Positions 1 through 9,053 of a DNA stretch of 64,000 bases are shown here, in pieces (position 1 is the stretch's first letter; each line of letters begins with the position of its first letter). Below the pieces are notes generated by a model that was not told the origin of the DNA, did not search any database, and was given only the letters and a program-made list of their open reading frames with translations. This DNA is from Clostridium fermenticellae (lineage in GTDB: Bacteria > Bacillota > Clostridia > Clostridiales > Clostridiaceae). The DNA lies in contig NZ_CP032416.1 of the NCBI RefSeq assembly GCF_003600355.1, positions 764,183 to 828,182 of the forward strand. The letters run 5' to 3'. The position numbers and the translations under genes are program-made.

Positions 1-1
1 T

Positions 2-856
2 AGAATAACTGAAATAGTTAAAACACAAACCAAGTACAATGTGGGTTTTGTCCCTCTGGATAAGGTCTTGAAGGGTTCTGAAACCATAAAAAATGAAATA
101 ATTAGAAATGCTAAAGATGGCAACAGAGTAATTATAATAGATGCTTATACAAATGATGATATAAGTGAAATTGCAAGAGCTTGTATTGATAGTAAACTTA
201 AATTTGTAGCAGTTGATCCAGGTCCATTCACGGCAGTTTCAGCGGATCTATTAAATAAAGACAAAGATAAAGAAACCTTATTAGAAGGAAAAGTACTGTG
301 TGGAATAGGAAGTGCAAGTAGTCTTACAAGGCAGCAAATTAAGAGTTTAAAGGAAAAATATAATCCATTAATTATAAAGACTAATACAGTGGATTTCTTG
401 GATGATGAAAAGAGAGGAAAAGAGATAGAGAGAGTTGTAGATGAGATTACAAGTAAAGAAGATAATTATAATACATTACTTGTTACAACAACTCTTGAGG
501 ATAATGATGTTCTGGATTTCTCAGTTATAAAAGAAAGGTTCAGCTTAGATAAAAAAGAATGTGCAAACTTAATAACAGAGTCTATTGCTGAAATTATCTA
601 TACAATAATTGAAAAATTAGATACTAAGGTAGGCAGTGTGTACACTTCAGGTGGAGATGTTACGGAGGCATTTTGCAATAGAATAAGAGCAGATGGAATA
701 GAAGTACTGGATGAAGTTGTTCCTCTTGCTATTTATGGTAAGGTTATAGGTGGAATTTGTGATAAAAAACCAATTTTAACTAAAGGTGGATTAGTTGGAA
801 AAGATGATACATTAATAACATGTGTAGAGTATCTCTATCAAAAAATGGGCAAATAA
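2..856 (+). CDS. DUF1537 four-carbon acid sugar kinase family protein, C-terminal part (5' end outside window)
   Basis: The reading frame is open to the left edge, so the gene begins before this window. The GTG at 41 is unlikely to be the start, because the residues before it (ending KTQTKYNVGF) read as normal protein. What remains is about 284 residues, against roughly 430 for complete DUF1537 members. The C-terminal part carries the nucleotide-binding signature: TSGGDVTEAF, then GGICDKKPILTKGGLVG. Characterised family members phosphorylate four-carbon sugar acids such as D-erythronate, L-threonate or 2-oxo-tetronate in catabolism. The GntP-type transporter 49 bp downstream supports a sugar-acid uptake and phosphorylation pair. 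The exact substrate cannot be told. Confidence 0.82.
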   Translation, partial: RITEIVKTQTKYNVGFVPLDKVLKGSETIKNEIIRNAKDGNRVIIIDAYTNDDISEIARACIDSKLKFVAVDPGPFTAVSADLLNKDKDKETLLEGKVLCGIGSASSLTRQQIKSLKEKYNPLIIKTNTVDFLDDEKRGKEIERVVDEITSKEDNYNTLLVTTTLEDNDVLDFSVIKERFSLDKKECANLITESIAEIIYTIIEKLDTKVGSVYTSGGDVTEAFCNRIRADGIEVLDEVVPLAIYGKVIGGICDKKPILTKGGLVGKDDTLITCVEYLYQKMGK

Positions 857-905
857 TAAGTTTTAAGTAAACAGAATTAAATTTATGAGAAAGAGGTAAA
901 AAATT

Positions 906-2288
906 ATGAGTTCAGGAATACAAATGATAATTGGTCTAATTATTGGTATATGCTTACTTGTATTCTTAATTACAAAAACGAGAGTACATGTATTTTTGGG
1001 AGTAATTATTTGTGCTGTTACAATAGGTGTTATTGGTGGTATGGATCAAATGACGCTTGTAAATTCGATTACTAAGGGATTTGGTAATTCATTAAGCAGC
1101 ATAGGTATTATAATCGGATTTGGTGTTATGCTTGGAAAACTTTTAGAGGTATCTGGTGCTACTGAGGTTATGGCGAATACTTTTATAAAATTGTTTGGAC
1201 ATAAAAAGGAAGAATATGCACTGGCCACTTCCGGATTTGTAACTTCTCTATCAATATTTTGTACATCGGGATTTATAATATTAGCACCATTAGTCAAAGG
1301 ATTGTCTAAAAAGACCGGTAAATCTGTTGTATCACTTGGAATAGCATTAGCAGGCGGACTTCTTATGAGTCATACTTTAGTTCCACCAGCTGCTGGGCCT
1401 ATAGGTGTCGCAGGAATTTTAAATGTCAACATCGGAAAATTTATGCTATTTGGAACTATTATAGCTATTCCGATATTATGTGCTATAATACCATATGCAA
1501 AGTATTTAGGAAAGAAAATATATCAATTACCTAATGATACTGAGGATGGCTGGGTAAGACCAGAACAAGAACAAAATATATCACTTAACGAAACAAAGGA
1601 TAATAATATTGAAGCAAATAAAAATTTGCCTTCACCGTTTATGGCTTTTGCTCCAATTTTAATTCCAATATTATTGATATTATTAAATACTGTGCTAAAA
1701 TCGTTGAAAGTTAAAAATACTATTATAATGTCGCTTTCTAATTTTACAGGTGCTCCAATAATTGCACTGGCAATAGGACTCTTGATTGCTATTATAGGTT
1801 TAACTAGTCAATTCACTAAAGAAGAGACATTGGATGCTATGGAGGAAGGACTTAAAGCAAGTGGTAAATTACTTCTGTTAGTCGGAGGTGGTGGAGCACT
1901 TGGAATGATTATACAAAATAGTGGAGTTGGAACATTTATTGCAACAAACATTGCAAAAACAAGTATACCTCCAATATTGTTACCATTCTTAATTTCTTGT
2001 TTATTAAGATTAGTACAGGGGTCAGGTTCTGTGGCTATGATGACTTCGGCTTCGGTTACTGCTCCAATGATACCATTACTTCATGTTGATCCTGTTTTTG
2101 CAGCTTTAGCAGCCTGCGTTGGTTCAATGATATTCTCGTACTTCAATGATTCTTATTTCTGGGTTATCAATGAATCAATTGGTATAAATAATGTTAAAGA
2201 ACAAATGAAGGTTTGGTCTGTTACATCAACTATAGCTTGCTTTGTAGGATTAATTGCATTATTAATATTAAATTTTTTCTTTGGTTAG
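906..2288 (+). CDS. GntP-family sugar-acid permease
   Basis: This is a 460-residue, very hydrophobic protein with about 12 membrane segments, the usual length for the gluconate:H+ symporter (GntP) family. GntP-like features are the early MLGKLLEVSGATEVMA segment, the SHTLVPPAAGPIGVAG loop near residues 155-170, and the LRLVQGSGSVAMMTSASVTAP segment in the C-terminal half. It likely imports a sugar acid such as gluconate, glycerate or a four-carbon acid across the cytoplasmic membrane. The start is ATG behind AGAGGT. It lies 49 bp after the DUF1537 kinase and is probably in the same operon. The first copy of the palindromic repeat begins right after its stop codon. Confidence 0.88.
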   Translation: MSSGIQMIIGLIIGICLLVFLITKTRVHVFLGVIICAVTIGVIGGMDQMTLVNSITKGFGNSLSSIGIIIGFGVMLGKLLEVSGATEVMANTFIKLFGHKKEEYALATSGFVTSLSIFCTSGFIILAPLVKGLSKKTGKSVVSLGIALAGGLLMSHTLVPPAAGPIGVAGILNVNIGKFMLFGTIIAIPILCAIIPYAKYLGKKIYQLPNDTEDGWVRPEQEQNISLNETKDNNIEANKNLPSPFMAFAPILIPILLILLNTVLKSLKVKNTIIMSLSNFTGAPIIALAIGLLIAIIGLTSQFTKEETLDAMEEGLKASGKLLLLVGGGGALGMIIQNSGVGTFIATNIAKTSIPPILLPFLISCLLRLVQGSGSVAMMTSASVTAPMIPLLHVDPVFAALAACVGSMIFSYFNDSYFWVINESIGINNVKEQMKVWSVTSTIACFVGLIALLILNFFFG

Positions 2289-2541
2289 TATAGGGTTTGT
2301 AACTGAAAGCTTAACTTAGCCTTTAGCCGGGATTTCCAAAATACGTCACGTAAAAAATTTCTAGTAAGTCTAAGCTTGCGTTTATAAAAGTCTAAGCAGA
2401 TTTTATAAACTCGCTTTACTCAAACATATAAAATCCACTAAGGCTTTTAAGAACGCTTCACTAAGACTTACTACAAAATTTTTTAATGTGCCTAAATTTT
2501 AGAAATCCCGGCTAGAGGCTAAGTTAAGCTTAGAATTACAA
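2289..2541. repeat. Long palindromic repeat element, copy 1
   Basis: This element of about 253 bp is almost wholly an imperfect inverted repeat. The left arm (TTTGTAACTGAAAGCTTAAC, GCCGGGATTTCCAAAAT, AATTTCTAGTAAGTCTAAGC) is mirrored by the right arm ending AAGTTAAGCTTAGAATTACAA. The left end has the family terminus TATAGGGTTTGTAA and starts on the base after the permease stop. The right end has diverged after TTACAA. Related copies lie at 10688, 11455, 17668 and 51669. No ORF or transposase is inside. It looks like a MITE-like or extended palindromic intergenic element. If transcribed it would fold into one very long hairpin. Confidence 0.88.
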
Positions 2542-2667
2542 TAAAAGCATTTAATATACCTATATTTTGTCAGCATCTCCTTCTATATAAATTAATCTTA
2601 GAATAAATATAATTAGACTTCTATATACATAAAAAACAAAAAAGCTATAAAATTTTTATGAAAATGA

Positions 2668-2696
2668 TTGCATATGAACTACAAATATGTTAGAAT
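2668..2696 (+). promoter_or_regulatory. Probable sigma-A promoter of threonine ammonia-lyase
   Basis: TTGCAT (2668-2673) and TAGAAT (2691-2696) are spaced by 17 bp. They lie about 115 bp upstream of the start codon, leaving a moderate 5' leader. The leader contains an imperfect inverted repeat (ACATATATGC and GCATTTATGT, about 2722-2746), which could be a protein site or a leader hairpin. The 2542-2667 stretch between the repeat and this promoter shows nothing else I can name. Confidence 0.5.
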
Positions 2697-2809
2697 GATC
2701 GTGTAATACGAACTAGTGAAACATATATGCTAAATGCATTTATGTAATTTGGTTATAATAATATTGCTGTAAACGTTTTTGAATATTAAATTAATGGAGG
2801 GAAAATATT

Positions 2810-4030
2810 ATGGAATTAAATTTAGACACAATTAAAAAAGCACAGGAAAATATTAAAAAGGTAGTAAGAAAAACTCCGTTGTTTTACACAAGTACTTTCT
2901 CAAATAAGTGTAATTGCAATATATATTTAAAGTGTGAAAACAAACAAAAAACAGGCGCTTTTAAATTAAGAGGTGCATACAATAAATTAGTGAATTTGAC
3001 AGATGAACAAAAGAAAAGGGGAGTTATAGCATCTTCTGCAGGAAATCATGCACAAGGAGTTGCATATGCGGCAACAGCATTTAATGTTAAGTCAACAATA
3101 GTTATGCCAGAGACTGCTCCTTTGGCAAAAGTTAAAGCAACTAGGGGATATGGCGCTGAAGTTATTCAGTCAGGACAGGTATATGATGACTGTTATGCTA
3201 AAGCTGTAGAAGTTCAAAAAGAAACTGGTGCAACATTTATAAATCCATTCAATGATATAGATGTAATGGCTGGACAGGGAACAATTGCACTTGAAGTATT
3301 AGAAGAACTTCCAGAAGCTGATTGTATAATAGTTCCAATCGGCGGAGGTGGATTAATATCCGGTATAGCAACAGCAGCAAAATCAATAAAACCATCAATA
3401 AAAATAATTGGTGTACAACCTGAGATAATTGCTTCAAGTAAGGCTTCAATTGAAAAAGGCGAGGTTGTAACTTTACCGGGAGCTAAATCACTTGCAGATG
3501 GTATATCAGTAAGTACTCCAGGAGATAAATGTTTCGAGTATATAAAGAAGTATGTTGATGAAATAGTTACTATAAGTGAAGATGAAATAGCATATGGTAT
3601 GTTTGAACTTATGGAGAGAAATAAGCTAATTGCCGAAGGTGCAGGAGCATCACCACTTGCAGCTTTACTTGCAGGAAAAATAAAAGGTATGGAAGGCAAA
3701 AATGTAGTTGCACTTGTAAGCGGCGGAAATGTTGATATAGCTACGACTGCTAAAATAATAGAAAGAGAATTAGTTTTATTAAAGAGAAGAATTAGATTTT
3801 CAGTAGAACTTCAGGATAAAGAAGGAACCCTGGGAACATTAATATCTGAAATTGGTAAAATGGGAGGAAATGTTGTTACAGTGAGACAAAATAACAACTG
3901 GAATGAAAAAGGTCTTGATTTTGCAGATGTATTATTTGAAGTTACTGTACCTTCTGAAGAACATGGAGATCAAATTAAAAATAAACTTAAAGAATCAGGA
4001 TACAAACTTGGATCTTACAAATGTATCTAG
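2810..4030 (+). CDS. ilvA: Threonine ammonia-lyase (threonine dehydratase), ACT-domain form
   Basis: This PLP enzyme deaminates L-threonine to 2-oxobutyrate, either for isoleucine synthesis or for threonine fermentation. The PLP lysine is K52 in TGAFKLRGAYNKL, and the phosphate-binding loop is PIGGGGLISG near residues 176-185. Residues from about 325 (RRIRFSVELQDKEGTLGTLI) form an ACT-like domain. The 406-residue single-ACT layout matches the TdcB/IlvA form common in clostridia rather than the 514-residue two-ACT biosynthetic enzyme. The ATG at 2810 follows GGAGGG. It has its own promoter and a strong terminator, so it is probably monocistronic. The biosynthetic or catabolic role cannot be decided from sequence. 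Confidence 0.92.
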   Translation: MELNLDTIKKAQENIKKVVRKTPLFYTSTFSNKCNCNIYLKCENKQKTGAFKLRGAYNKLVNLTDEQKKRGVIASSAGNHAQGVAYAATAFNVKSTIVMPETAPLAKVKATRGYGAEVIQSGQVYDDCYAKAVEVQKETGATFINPFNDIDVMAGQGTIALEVLEELPEADCIIVPIGGGGLISGIATAAKSIKPSIKIIGVQPEIIASSKASIEKGEVVTLPGAKSLADGISVSTPGDKCFEYIKKYVDEIVTISEDEIAYGMFELMERNKLIAEGAGASPLAALLAGKIKGMEGKNVVALVSGGNVDIATTAKIIERELVLLKRRIRFSVELQDKEGTLGTLISEIGKMGGNVVTVRQNNNWNEKGLDFADVLFEVTVPSEEHGDQIKNKLKESGYKLGSYKCI

Positions 4031-4069
4031 TGGATTTTGACTTGAGAATTAGTATATGTCTATAATTTA

Positions 4070-4106
4070 GGGATATGTTGCCAAACCGGCAACATATCCC
4101 TTTTAT
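4070..4106 (+). terminator. Rho-independent terminator after threonine ammonia-lyase
   Basis: A perfect 13-bp stem (GGGATATGTTGCC with GGCAACATATCCC) has a 5-nt loop and is followed by TTTTAT. It lies 39 bp past the stop codon. Confidence 0.9.
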
Positions 4107-4134
4107 AATAAATTTTTTTATATTGTTGTATTTA

Positions 4135-4155
4135 AAATGACACAATACGTCATTT
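4135..4155. promoter_or_regulatory. Inverted repeat upstream of the double-cubane reductase operon
   Basis: AAATGAC and GTCATTT form a perfect 7-bp inverted repeat with a 7-nt spacer. A second short perfect repeat (TTTCAG/CTGAAA, 4251-4267) lies just before the ribosome-binding site. Either could be a regulator site or a leader hairpin. I do not recognise the motif. Confidence 0.35.
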
Positions 4156-4290
4156 ATCAAAAAATAATTTAATATAGAACAAAAATGTGTTAAAAAAGAA
4201 TTGTTAAAGCATTTTATATATAATGATTTTTTTGGAATTTTTGTAAACATTTTCAGTCACACTGAAATAATCAAATTAGGAGGAATAACA

Positions 4291-5556
4291 ATGGGAAATT
4301 ACAAAGAATTATGGACAAAACTAGGAGTTGATTTAGAGAAGCATGACAAGCTTTGTGCAGTACTTCCTGAGATGTATGGAAATACATATTTAACTCAAGA
4401 AAATAGACCTCAGGGTATGAACTATTTTAATTCTGTTGTAGCTGAGATACACGGATTTAGAATACAAGAATTAGATGAACTCAAAAAAAAGGGAACTAAA
4501 GTTGTGGGAACTTTTTGTGTTTTTGTCCCGGACGAAATTATATTAGCAGCAGGTGCAGTAGGAGTTGGACTTTGTGCTGGTTCTGAATTCTGGGTAGAGG
4601 ATGGAGAAAAGGTACTTCCTAGAAATATGTGTCCATTAATAAAAGCACTAATGGGAGCGAAAGTTGGCGGAACATGTCCTTATTTTCAGTCATGTGATAT
4701 GATAATTGGAGAGACTACATGTGATGGAAAGAAAAAGGCTTGGGAAGTGTTAGACAAATATGTACCTGTCCATGTTATGGAAATCCCTCAAATGAAAAGA
4801 GATAAAGATTATAAACTGTGGGCTAGTGAAATAAAAGAATTTATAAATAAAATGGAAGAACTTACAGGAAATAAGATTACTGTTGAGTCCTTAAAAGCTG
4901 CAATGAAAACTGTAAGTGAGAAAAGGAAAGCCTTAAAAAGATTATATGATTTAAGAAAATATAAACCTTCACCTATAAGTGGTTTAGATTCACTTTTAAT
5001 ATCACAAATAGCTTTTTATGATGATCCTGAGAGATTTACACAAAAGTTAAATGAATTATGTGATGAACTTGAGGAAAGAGTAAAAGAAGATAAGGGCAAT
5101 TGTGGTACTAAAAAAAGAATACTAATAACTGGAACTCCTATGGCACTTCCAAATTGGAAATTGCATTCCATAATAGAGAGTCTTGATGCAGAAGTAGTAG
5201 TAGAAGAAAATTGTACAGGCACTAGATATTTTGAAAATCAGGTATCTAGTGAAGGTGAAACAATGGAACAGTTAATTACCAATATATCCGATAGATATTT
5301 GAATATAAATTGTGCATGCTTCACTCCAAACACAGGAAGAATAGATGATATAGTAAGATATGTAAAAGAATATAATATTGATGGAGTTATAGATGCCGAT
5401 TTGGCTTTTTGCCATACCTATGCTGTTGAAAGTAGTTCTGTTGAGAAAGAATTAAAGGATAGAAATATCCCTATAATGCATATAGAAACAGATTATTCTA
5501 CAGAAGATTCGGGACAAATAAAAACAAGGGTTGAGGCATTCTTGGAGATGTTATAA
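4291..5556 (+). CDS. Double-cubane-cluster-type anaerobic reductase (2-hydroxyacyl-CoA dehydratase HgdB/YjiM family)
   Basis: The 421-residue protein belongs to the HgdB/HgdC superfamily. Cysteine sites suited to cluster binding are in FCVFVPDE, PRNMCPLIKALMG, GGTCPYFQSCDMIIGETTCDGKKK and ENCTGTRYFEN, with further cysteines near INCACF and DADLAFCHTY. Homologues now called double-cubane-cluster proteins carry an [8Fe-9S] centre and perform ATP-driven low-potential reductions after activation by an archerase. The physiological substrate is generally unknown. I chose ATG 4291 because it has AGGAGG 9 bp upstream; the longer frame from 4201 lacks one. Its stop overlaps the next start (TAATG), and the activase follows, so the three genes form a tight operon. 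Confidence 0.85.
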   Translation: MGNYKELWTKLGVDLEKHDKLCAVLPEMYGNTYLTQENRPQGMNYFNSVVAEIHGFRIQELDELKKKGTKVVGTFCVFVPDEIILAAGAVGVGLCAGSEFWVEDGEKVLPRNMCPLIKALMGAKVGGTCPYFQSCDMIIGETTCDGKKKAWEVLDKYVPVHVMEIPQMKRDKDYKLWASEIKEFINKMEELTGNKITVESLKAAMKTVSEKRKALKRLYDLRKYKPSPISGLDSLLISQIAFYDDPERFTQKLNELCDELEERVKEDKGNCGTKKRILITGTPMALPNWKLHSIIESLDAEVVVEENCTGTRYFENQVSSEGETMEQLITNISDRYLNINCACFTPNTGRIDDIVRYVKEYNIDGVIDADLAFCHTYAVESSSVEKELKDRNIPIMHIETDYSTEDSGQIKTRVEAFLEML

Positions 5557-5807
5557 TGAAAAAAACCAGGTATTATATATTATTTCCATCACACACTGAT
5601 GCAATAAGGATGGAGGAACTTCTGAAAAATGAAAAGATAGGATATACTATAGTTCCGACACCAAGAGAAATTTCGTTATGCTGTGGAATTTCTATAATGT
5701 ACAATAAATGTGATGAAGAAAAAATAAAAGAGTTGATAGATTTAAACAAAATTAATACATCGGGTCTTCACTCTATAGTTCATGAGTTTAAAAATCCTTA
5801 TTTATAG
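5556..5807 (+). CDS. DUF3343 small protein
   Basis: This 83-residue cytoplasmic protein begins within the stop of the preceding reductase (TAATG), so it is probably translationally coupled. Its opening (KKTRYYILFPSHTDAIRMEELLKNEKI) and LCCGISI motif match DUF3343, a small family of 'putative Se/S carrier-like' proteins often found beside dehydratase/activase pairs. The vicinal cysteine pair may have a redox or sulfur-carrier role, but this is inference. The gene leads directly into the activase. Confidence 0.75.
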   Translation: MKKTRYYILFPSHTDAIRMEELLKNEKIGYTIVPTPREISLCCGISIMYNKCDEEKIKELIDLNKINTSGLHSIVHEFKNPYL

Positions 5808-5821
5808 TGTGAGGTGAGTTT

Positions 5822-6577
5822 ATGTTTTACGTTGGAATAGATATAGGATCTACTGCTTCTAAGGTATGTGTATTTAAAGATGATAAAATTCAATGTAATT
5901 TTGTTTATCCAACGGGTTGGAGCAGTGTCAAAATAGCAGATGAGATAAAAGCAAGATTATCTGATTTGGGAATTAACAAGGATAACTGTAAGATTGTAGC
6001 CACAGGTTATGGCAGGGTATCAGTGCCATATGCTGATAAAACTATAACTGAGATAACCTGTCATGGTAAGGGAGCATATTATCTTACGGGAGAAAATTGT
6101 ACTGTTATAGATATAGGTGGCCAGGATACTAAGATAATAACTGTTCAAGATGGCAATATAACTAATTTTACAATGAATGATAAATGCGCTGCAGGCACCG
6201 GTAGATTTTTGGAACTTATGGCTAATACACTTGGACTTGGTATAGATGAGATGAGTAATATGGCTAGATCCGGAAGCGGAATAACCATAAGTTCAATGTG
6301 TACTGTTTTTGCTGAGTCAGAGGTCATAAGTTTGATTGGAAGTAATAAAAGAAGAGAAGATATAGCATATGGAGTTATAGATTCAATAACAAATAAAGTT
6401 AAAGCTTTGTGTCAAAAGCACTCAGAAGGATTTAATTATTTTCTAAGTGGAGGTCTCAGTGACAATAGTTATATAGTTGAAAGACTTTCTGAAAAGTTAC
6501 AAGGCAATGTGAAGACACATCCGCTTGGGAGATATGCTGGAGCAATTGGAGCTGCGCTTATGTCTAAAAAGATTTGA
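5822..6577 (+). CDS. Acyl-CoA dehydratase activase / archerase (YjiL, BcrA/BadF/BadG/HgdC family)
   Basis: The 251-residue ASKHA-fold ATPase opens with FYVGIDIGSTASKVCVFK (phosphate-1 loop) and has VIDIGGQDTK around residues 95-104. The two cysteines that bridge one [4Fe-4S] cluster between subunits of the homodimer are C122 in NDKCAAGTGRF and C160 in SSMCTVFAESEV. In the family, ATP hydrolysis drives one electron at very low potential onto the partner, here the double-cubane protein two genes upstream. Length and motif order are complete. The ATG follows GTGAGGTG. No terminator lies directly behind it, but the PyrR attenuator terminator would stop readthrough. Confidence 0.9.
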   Translation: MFYVGIDIGSTASKVCVFKDDKIQCNFVYPTGWSSVKIADEIKARLSDLGINKDNCKIVATGYGRVSVPYADKTITEITCHGKGAYYLTGENCTVIDIGGQDTKIITVQDGNITNFTMNDKCAAGTGRFLELMANTLGLGIDEMSNMARSGSGITISSMCTVFAESEVISLIGSNKRREDIAYGVIDSITNKVKALCQKHSEGFNYFLSGGLSDNSYIVERLSEKLQGNVKTHPLGRYAGAIGAALMSKKI

Positions 6578-6620
6578 CTTTATATAAGATTCATGATATA
6601 TTTGAAAAAACAGAAAATCC

Positions 6621-6715
6621 TTTAATACTAATCCTGTGAGATTGGGAAGGTTATATTAAATAGTAATTGATAATATTTGAGTATAATTATGCCTTCCGAT
6701 AGGAAGGCTTTTTTT
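6621..6715 (+). promoter_or_regulatory. PyrR-dependent transcription attenuator of the pyr operon
   Basis: The three alternative structures of a pyr attenuator are visible. The anti-antiterminator is a stem TTTAATA (6621-6627) with TATTAAA (6654-6660), holding the PyrR loop AATCCTGTGAGATT (6630-6643), one mismatch from ARUCCNGNGAGGYU. GGAAGG (6645-6650) can instead pair with CCTTCC (6692-6697) as antiterminator. The terminator is GCCTTCC GATA GGAAGGC (6691-6708) with a run of seven T. PyrR bound to UMP would stabilise the first stem and so favour termination. No pyrR gene is in the window. Confidence 0.87.
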
Positions 6716-6729
6716 ATACCTTTAAATTT

Positions 6730-6754
6730 AGCACTGAGAGGCTAAGAAGGAGGA
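6730..6754 (+). promoter_or_regulatory. Possible second PyrR-like loop overlapping the pyrB ribosome-binding site
   Basis: AGCACTGAGAGGCT (6730-6743) matches the PyrR loop consensus ARUCCNGNGAGGYU at 12 of 14 positions and is followed by AAGAAGG, as in PyrR sites. A local stem TTAGC/GCTAA can form. The pyrB Shine-Dalgarno sequence (AAGGAGG) begins inside the element. If real, PyrR would also act at the level of pyrB translation. Chance similarity to the purine-rich Shine-Dalgarno region is possible. Confidence 0.42.
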
Positions 6755-6761
6755 ATTAAAT

Positions 6762-7697
6762 ATGTTAAAAGGAAGAAGTTTAATTGATCCAATGGATTTT
6801 TCACCTGGAGAGTTAGATGAGATTTTTGATTTAGCAAGCCAAATAATAAAATCACCAGAAAGTTTTTCACATGTGTGCGATGGGAAAATACTAGCAACGT
6901 TATTTTATGAACCTAGTACAAGAACCAGGTTTAGCTTTGAGGCTGCAATGTTAAGGCTCGGTGGGAAAGTTATAGGATTTTCAGAACCTGGCTCAAGCTC
7001 GGTTTCAAAAGGTGAGAGTGTAGCAGATACCGTGAGGGTTGTGGGCTGCTATGCAGATATAATTGCTATGAGACATCCTAAGGAGGGTGCACCGAAGGTT
7101 GCTTCGATATATTCTACAATACCTGTTATAAATGCTGGAGATGGAGGACATCAGCATCCAACACAAACACTCACGGATTTATTAACAATCAAATCAATAA
7201 AAGGCAGTTTAGATAACCTTACTATAGGCCTTTGCGGAGACTTAAAGTTTGGGAGAACTGTTCATTCTTTAATAAAAGCTATGTCAAGGTATCAAAATAA
7301 TAGATTTATTTTAATATCTCCTAATGAATTAAAAGTTCCAGATTATATAATAAATGAATTAAAAAATCACCATATTGAATTTGAGGAGATGGAAAGGTTG
7401 GAGGACACTATTGGGTCTTTAGACATATTATACATGACTAGAGTTCAAAAAGAGAGATTCTTCAATGAAGAGGATTATATAAGACTTAAGGATAGCTATA
7501 TACTGGATAGTAAAAAGATGGATACAGCACCTAAAGATATGATAGTATTACATCCGCTTCCCCGTGTAAATGAAATATCAGGTGAAGTGGATGGTGATAA
7601 AAGAGCATGCTACTTTAAACAAGCCAAATATGGAATGTATGTTAGAATGGCACTTATGGCTGAGCTTTTAGGCGTAAATAATTTACGGGAGGATTAA
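6762..7697 (+). CDS. pyrB: Aspartate carbamoyltransferase, catalytic subunit
   Basis: PyrB joins carbamoyl phosphate and aspartate, the committed step of pyrimidine synthesis. The 311-residue protein shows the carbamoyl-phosphate loop [16 protein letters not shown], the [15 protein letters not shown] motif and the C-terminal [10 protein letters not shown] aspartate-binding loop, all intact. The ATG follows AAGGAGG. The next gene, the regulatory subunit, starts 4 bp after the stop, so the enzyme is the PyrB/PyrI class with separate subunits. It is first in pyrBIFKDE, directly behind the PyrR attenuator. Confidence 0.96.
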   Translation: MLKGRSLIDPMDFSPGELDEIFDLASQIIKSPESFSHVCDGKILATLFYEPSTRTRFSFEAAMLRLGGKVIGFSEPGSSSVSKGESVADTVRVVGCYADIIAMRHPKEGAPKVASIYSTIPVINAGDGGHQHPTQTLTDLLTIKSIKGSLDNLTIGLCGDLKFGRTVHSLIKAMSRYQNNRFILISPNELKVPDYIINELKNHHIEFEEMERLEDTIGSLDILYMTRVQKERFFNEEDYIRLKDSYILDSKKMDTAPKDMIVLHPLPRVNEISGEVDGDKRACYFKQAKYGMYVRMALMAELLGVNNLRED

Positions 7698-7701
7698 AAT
7701 T

Positions 7702-8133
7702 ATGCTTACAATAAATAGTATTAAAAATGGTATAGTTATAGATCACATAAAGGCAGGTCATGGTATAAAAATATTCAATTACCTTGGACTTGACAGAGCC
7801 AACTATTCAGTGGCACTTATAATGAATGCTGAAAGTAAGAAGCTTGGTAAAAAGGACATAATAAAAATAGAAAATAGTATGAATTTAGATTTTACGGTAT
7901 TAGGATTTCTAGACCCTAATGTAACTATAGATGTAATAAAAGATGAGAATATAGATAAAAAAGTAAAATTAACTTTCCCCAAAAAGGTTACCGATATTAT
8001 AAAATGCAAAAATCCTAGATGTATAACTTCAATAGAGAGAAATTTACCGCATGTATTTGAACTTATAGATGAAGAAAAAGGAGAGTATAAGTGCCAGTAC
8101 TGTGATGAAATTTATAAGGCAATGGATATATAA
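7702..8133 (+). CDS. pyrI: Aspartate carbamoyltransferase, regulatory subunit
   Basis: The 143-residue protein has an N-terminal allosteric domain beginning [20 protein letters not shown], where PyrI of other bacteria binds nucleotides. It has a C-terminal zinc domain with four cysteines: the CKNPRC pair and the CQYC pair. In the family it tethers PyrB trimers and transmits ATP/CTP/UTP control. It sits 4 bp after pyrB and is complete. Confidence 0.95.
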   Translation: MLTINSIKNGIVIDHIKAGHGIKIFNYLGLDRANYSVALIMNAESKKLGKKDIIKIENSMNLDFTVLGFLDPNVTIDVIKDENIDKKVKLTFPKKVTDIIKCKNPRCITSIERNLPHVFELIDEEKGEYKCQYCDEIYKAMDI

Positions 8134-8172
8134 ATAATTTATAATTCAAGTGAAATGAGAGTTGATAATAAA

Positions 8173-9033
8173 ATGATTATAGATAAATTGTATGATAGTG
8201 TTAAAAAAAAGGGACATGTATGTGTCGGGTTAGATACATCTATGGAATATATACCTAAATGGCTGTTAAATAAACATACTTCAATTGAGAATGCAATTTT
8301 AGAATTCAATCAGAGTATCATTTATGATACATTGGATGTTGCTGCGTGTTATAAAGTTCAAATAGCATATTATGAAGCTCTTGGATTAAAGGGAATGACA
8401 GTTTATCGTAAGACACTAAAATATTTGAGGGACAAAAATGCGATTATAATAGCTGATGTAAAAAGAGGAGATATAGCAAAAACGGCTGAGATGTATGCAA
8501 AGGCCCACTTTGAAGGAGATTTTGAGAGCGATTTTGTAACACTAAATCCGTATATGGGGCTTGATGGAATAGAGTCATATCTTCCATACATTGAAAATAA
8601 AGATAAAGGTTTATTTGTACTTGTTAGAACATCTAATGAGGGTGCCTCTGATGTACAGTATTTAAAGACTGAATCAGGCGAAAAGGTATATGATGTGGTT
8701 GGAAACAAGATAAATAAGCTTAATTTAAAATATTTAGGATTAAATGGTTATGGACCTATAGGCGGAGTTGTTGGATGTACACATACAGATGAAGGAGTAA
8801 AAATAAGAAAAAGTTTGGATAAGATGTTTTTTCTTATACCAGGTTATGGTGCTCAAGGAGGAAAAGCTGGAGATGTGGCTGTTTATTTTAAGAGTGGAAA
8901 TGGAGGAGTTGTAAACTCTTCAAGAGGCATTTTGCTTGCATATAGGAAAGCATCTGATGGAGAAAAAAATTTTGGTGGATATGCAAGAAAAGAAGTTATT
9001 AGAATGAGAGATGATATAAAGAGTAAATTATAA
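8173..9033 (+). CDS. pyrF: Orotidine 5'-phosphate decarboxylase (long form)
   Basis: PyrF converts OMP to UMP, the last step of the pathway. The catalytic Asp-Lys network is in IIADVKRGDIAKTAEMYA; VGLDTSMEYIP is the substrate-binding N-terminal motif; LIPGYGAQGG is the phosphate-binding loop. At 286 residues it is the long form seen in clostridia. The frame is open from an ATG at 8155. I prefer 8173 (MIIDKLYDSVKKKGHVCVGLDT) because family members usually begin there, although neither start has a strong Shine-Dalgarno sequence. It lies between pyrI and pyrK. Confidence 0.92.
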   Translation: MIIDKLYDSVKKKGHVCVGLDTSMEYIPKWLLNKHTSIENAILEFNQSIIYDTLDVAACYKVQIAYYEALGLKGMTVYRKTLKYLRDKNAIIIADVKRGDIAKTAEMYAKAHFEGDFESDFVTLNPYMGLDGIESYLPYIENKDKGLFVLVRTSNEGASDVQYLKTESGEKVYDVVGNKINKLNLKYLGLNGYGPIGGVVGCTHTDEGVKIRKSLDKMFFLIPGYGAQGGKAGDVAVYFKSGNGGVVNSSRGILLAYRKASDGEKNFGGYARKEVIRMRDDIKSKL

Positions 9034-9053
9034 TTTGTTTGGAGGGAATTGTA

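Noticed and set aside
1046-1297. Antisense open frame inside the GntP permease (and many similar ones inside other genes)
   Set aside because: These frames mirror the codon pattern of the real genes, lack ribosome-binding sites and show no protein-family features.
4201-4290. N-terminal extension of the double-cubane reductase from an upstream TTG
   Set aside because: The extension is AT-rich and unlike the family, and AGGAGG is placed correctly for the ATG at 4291.
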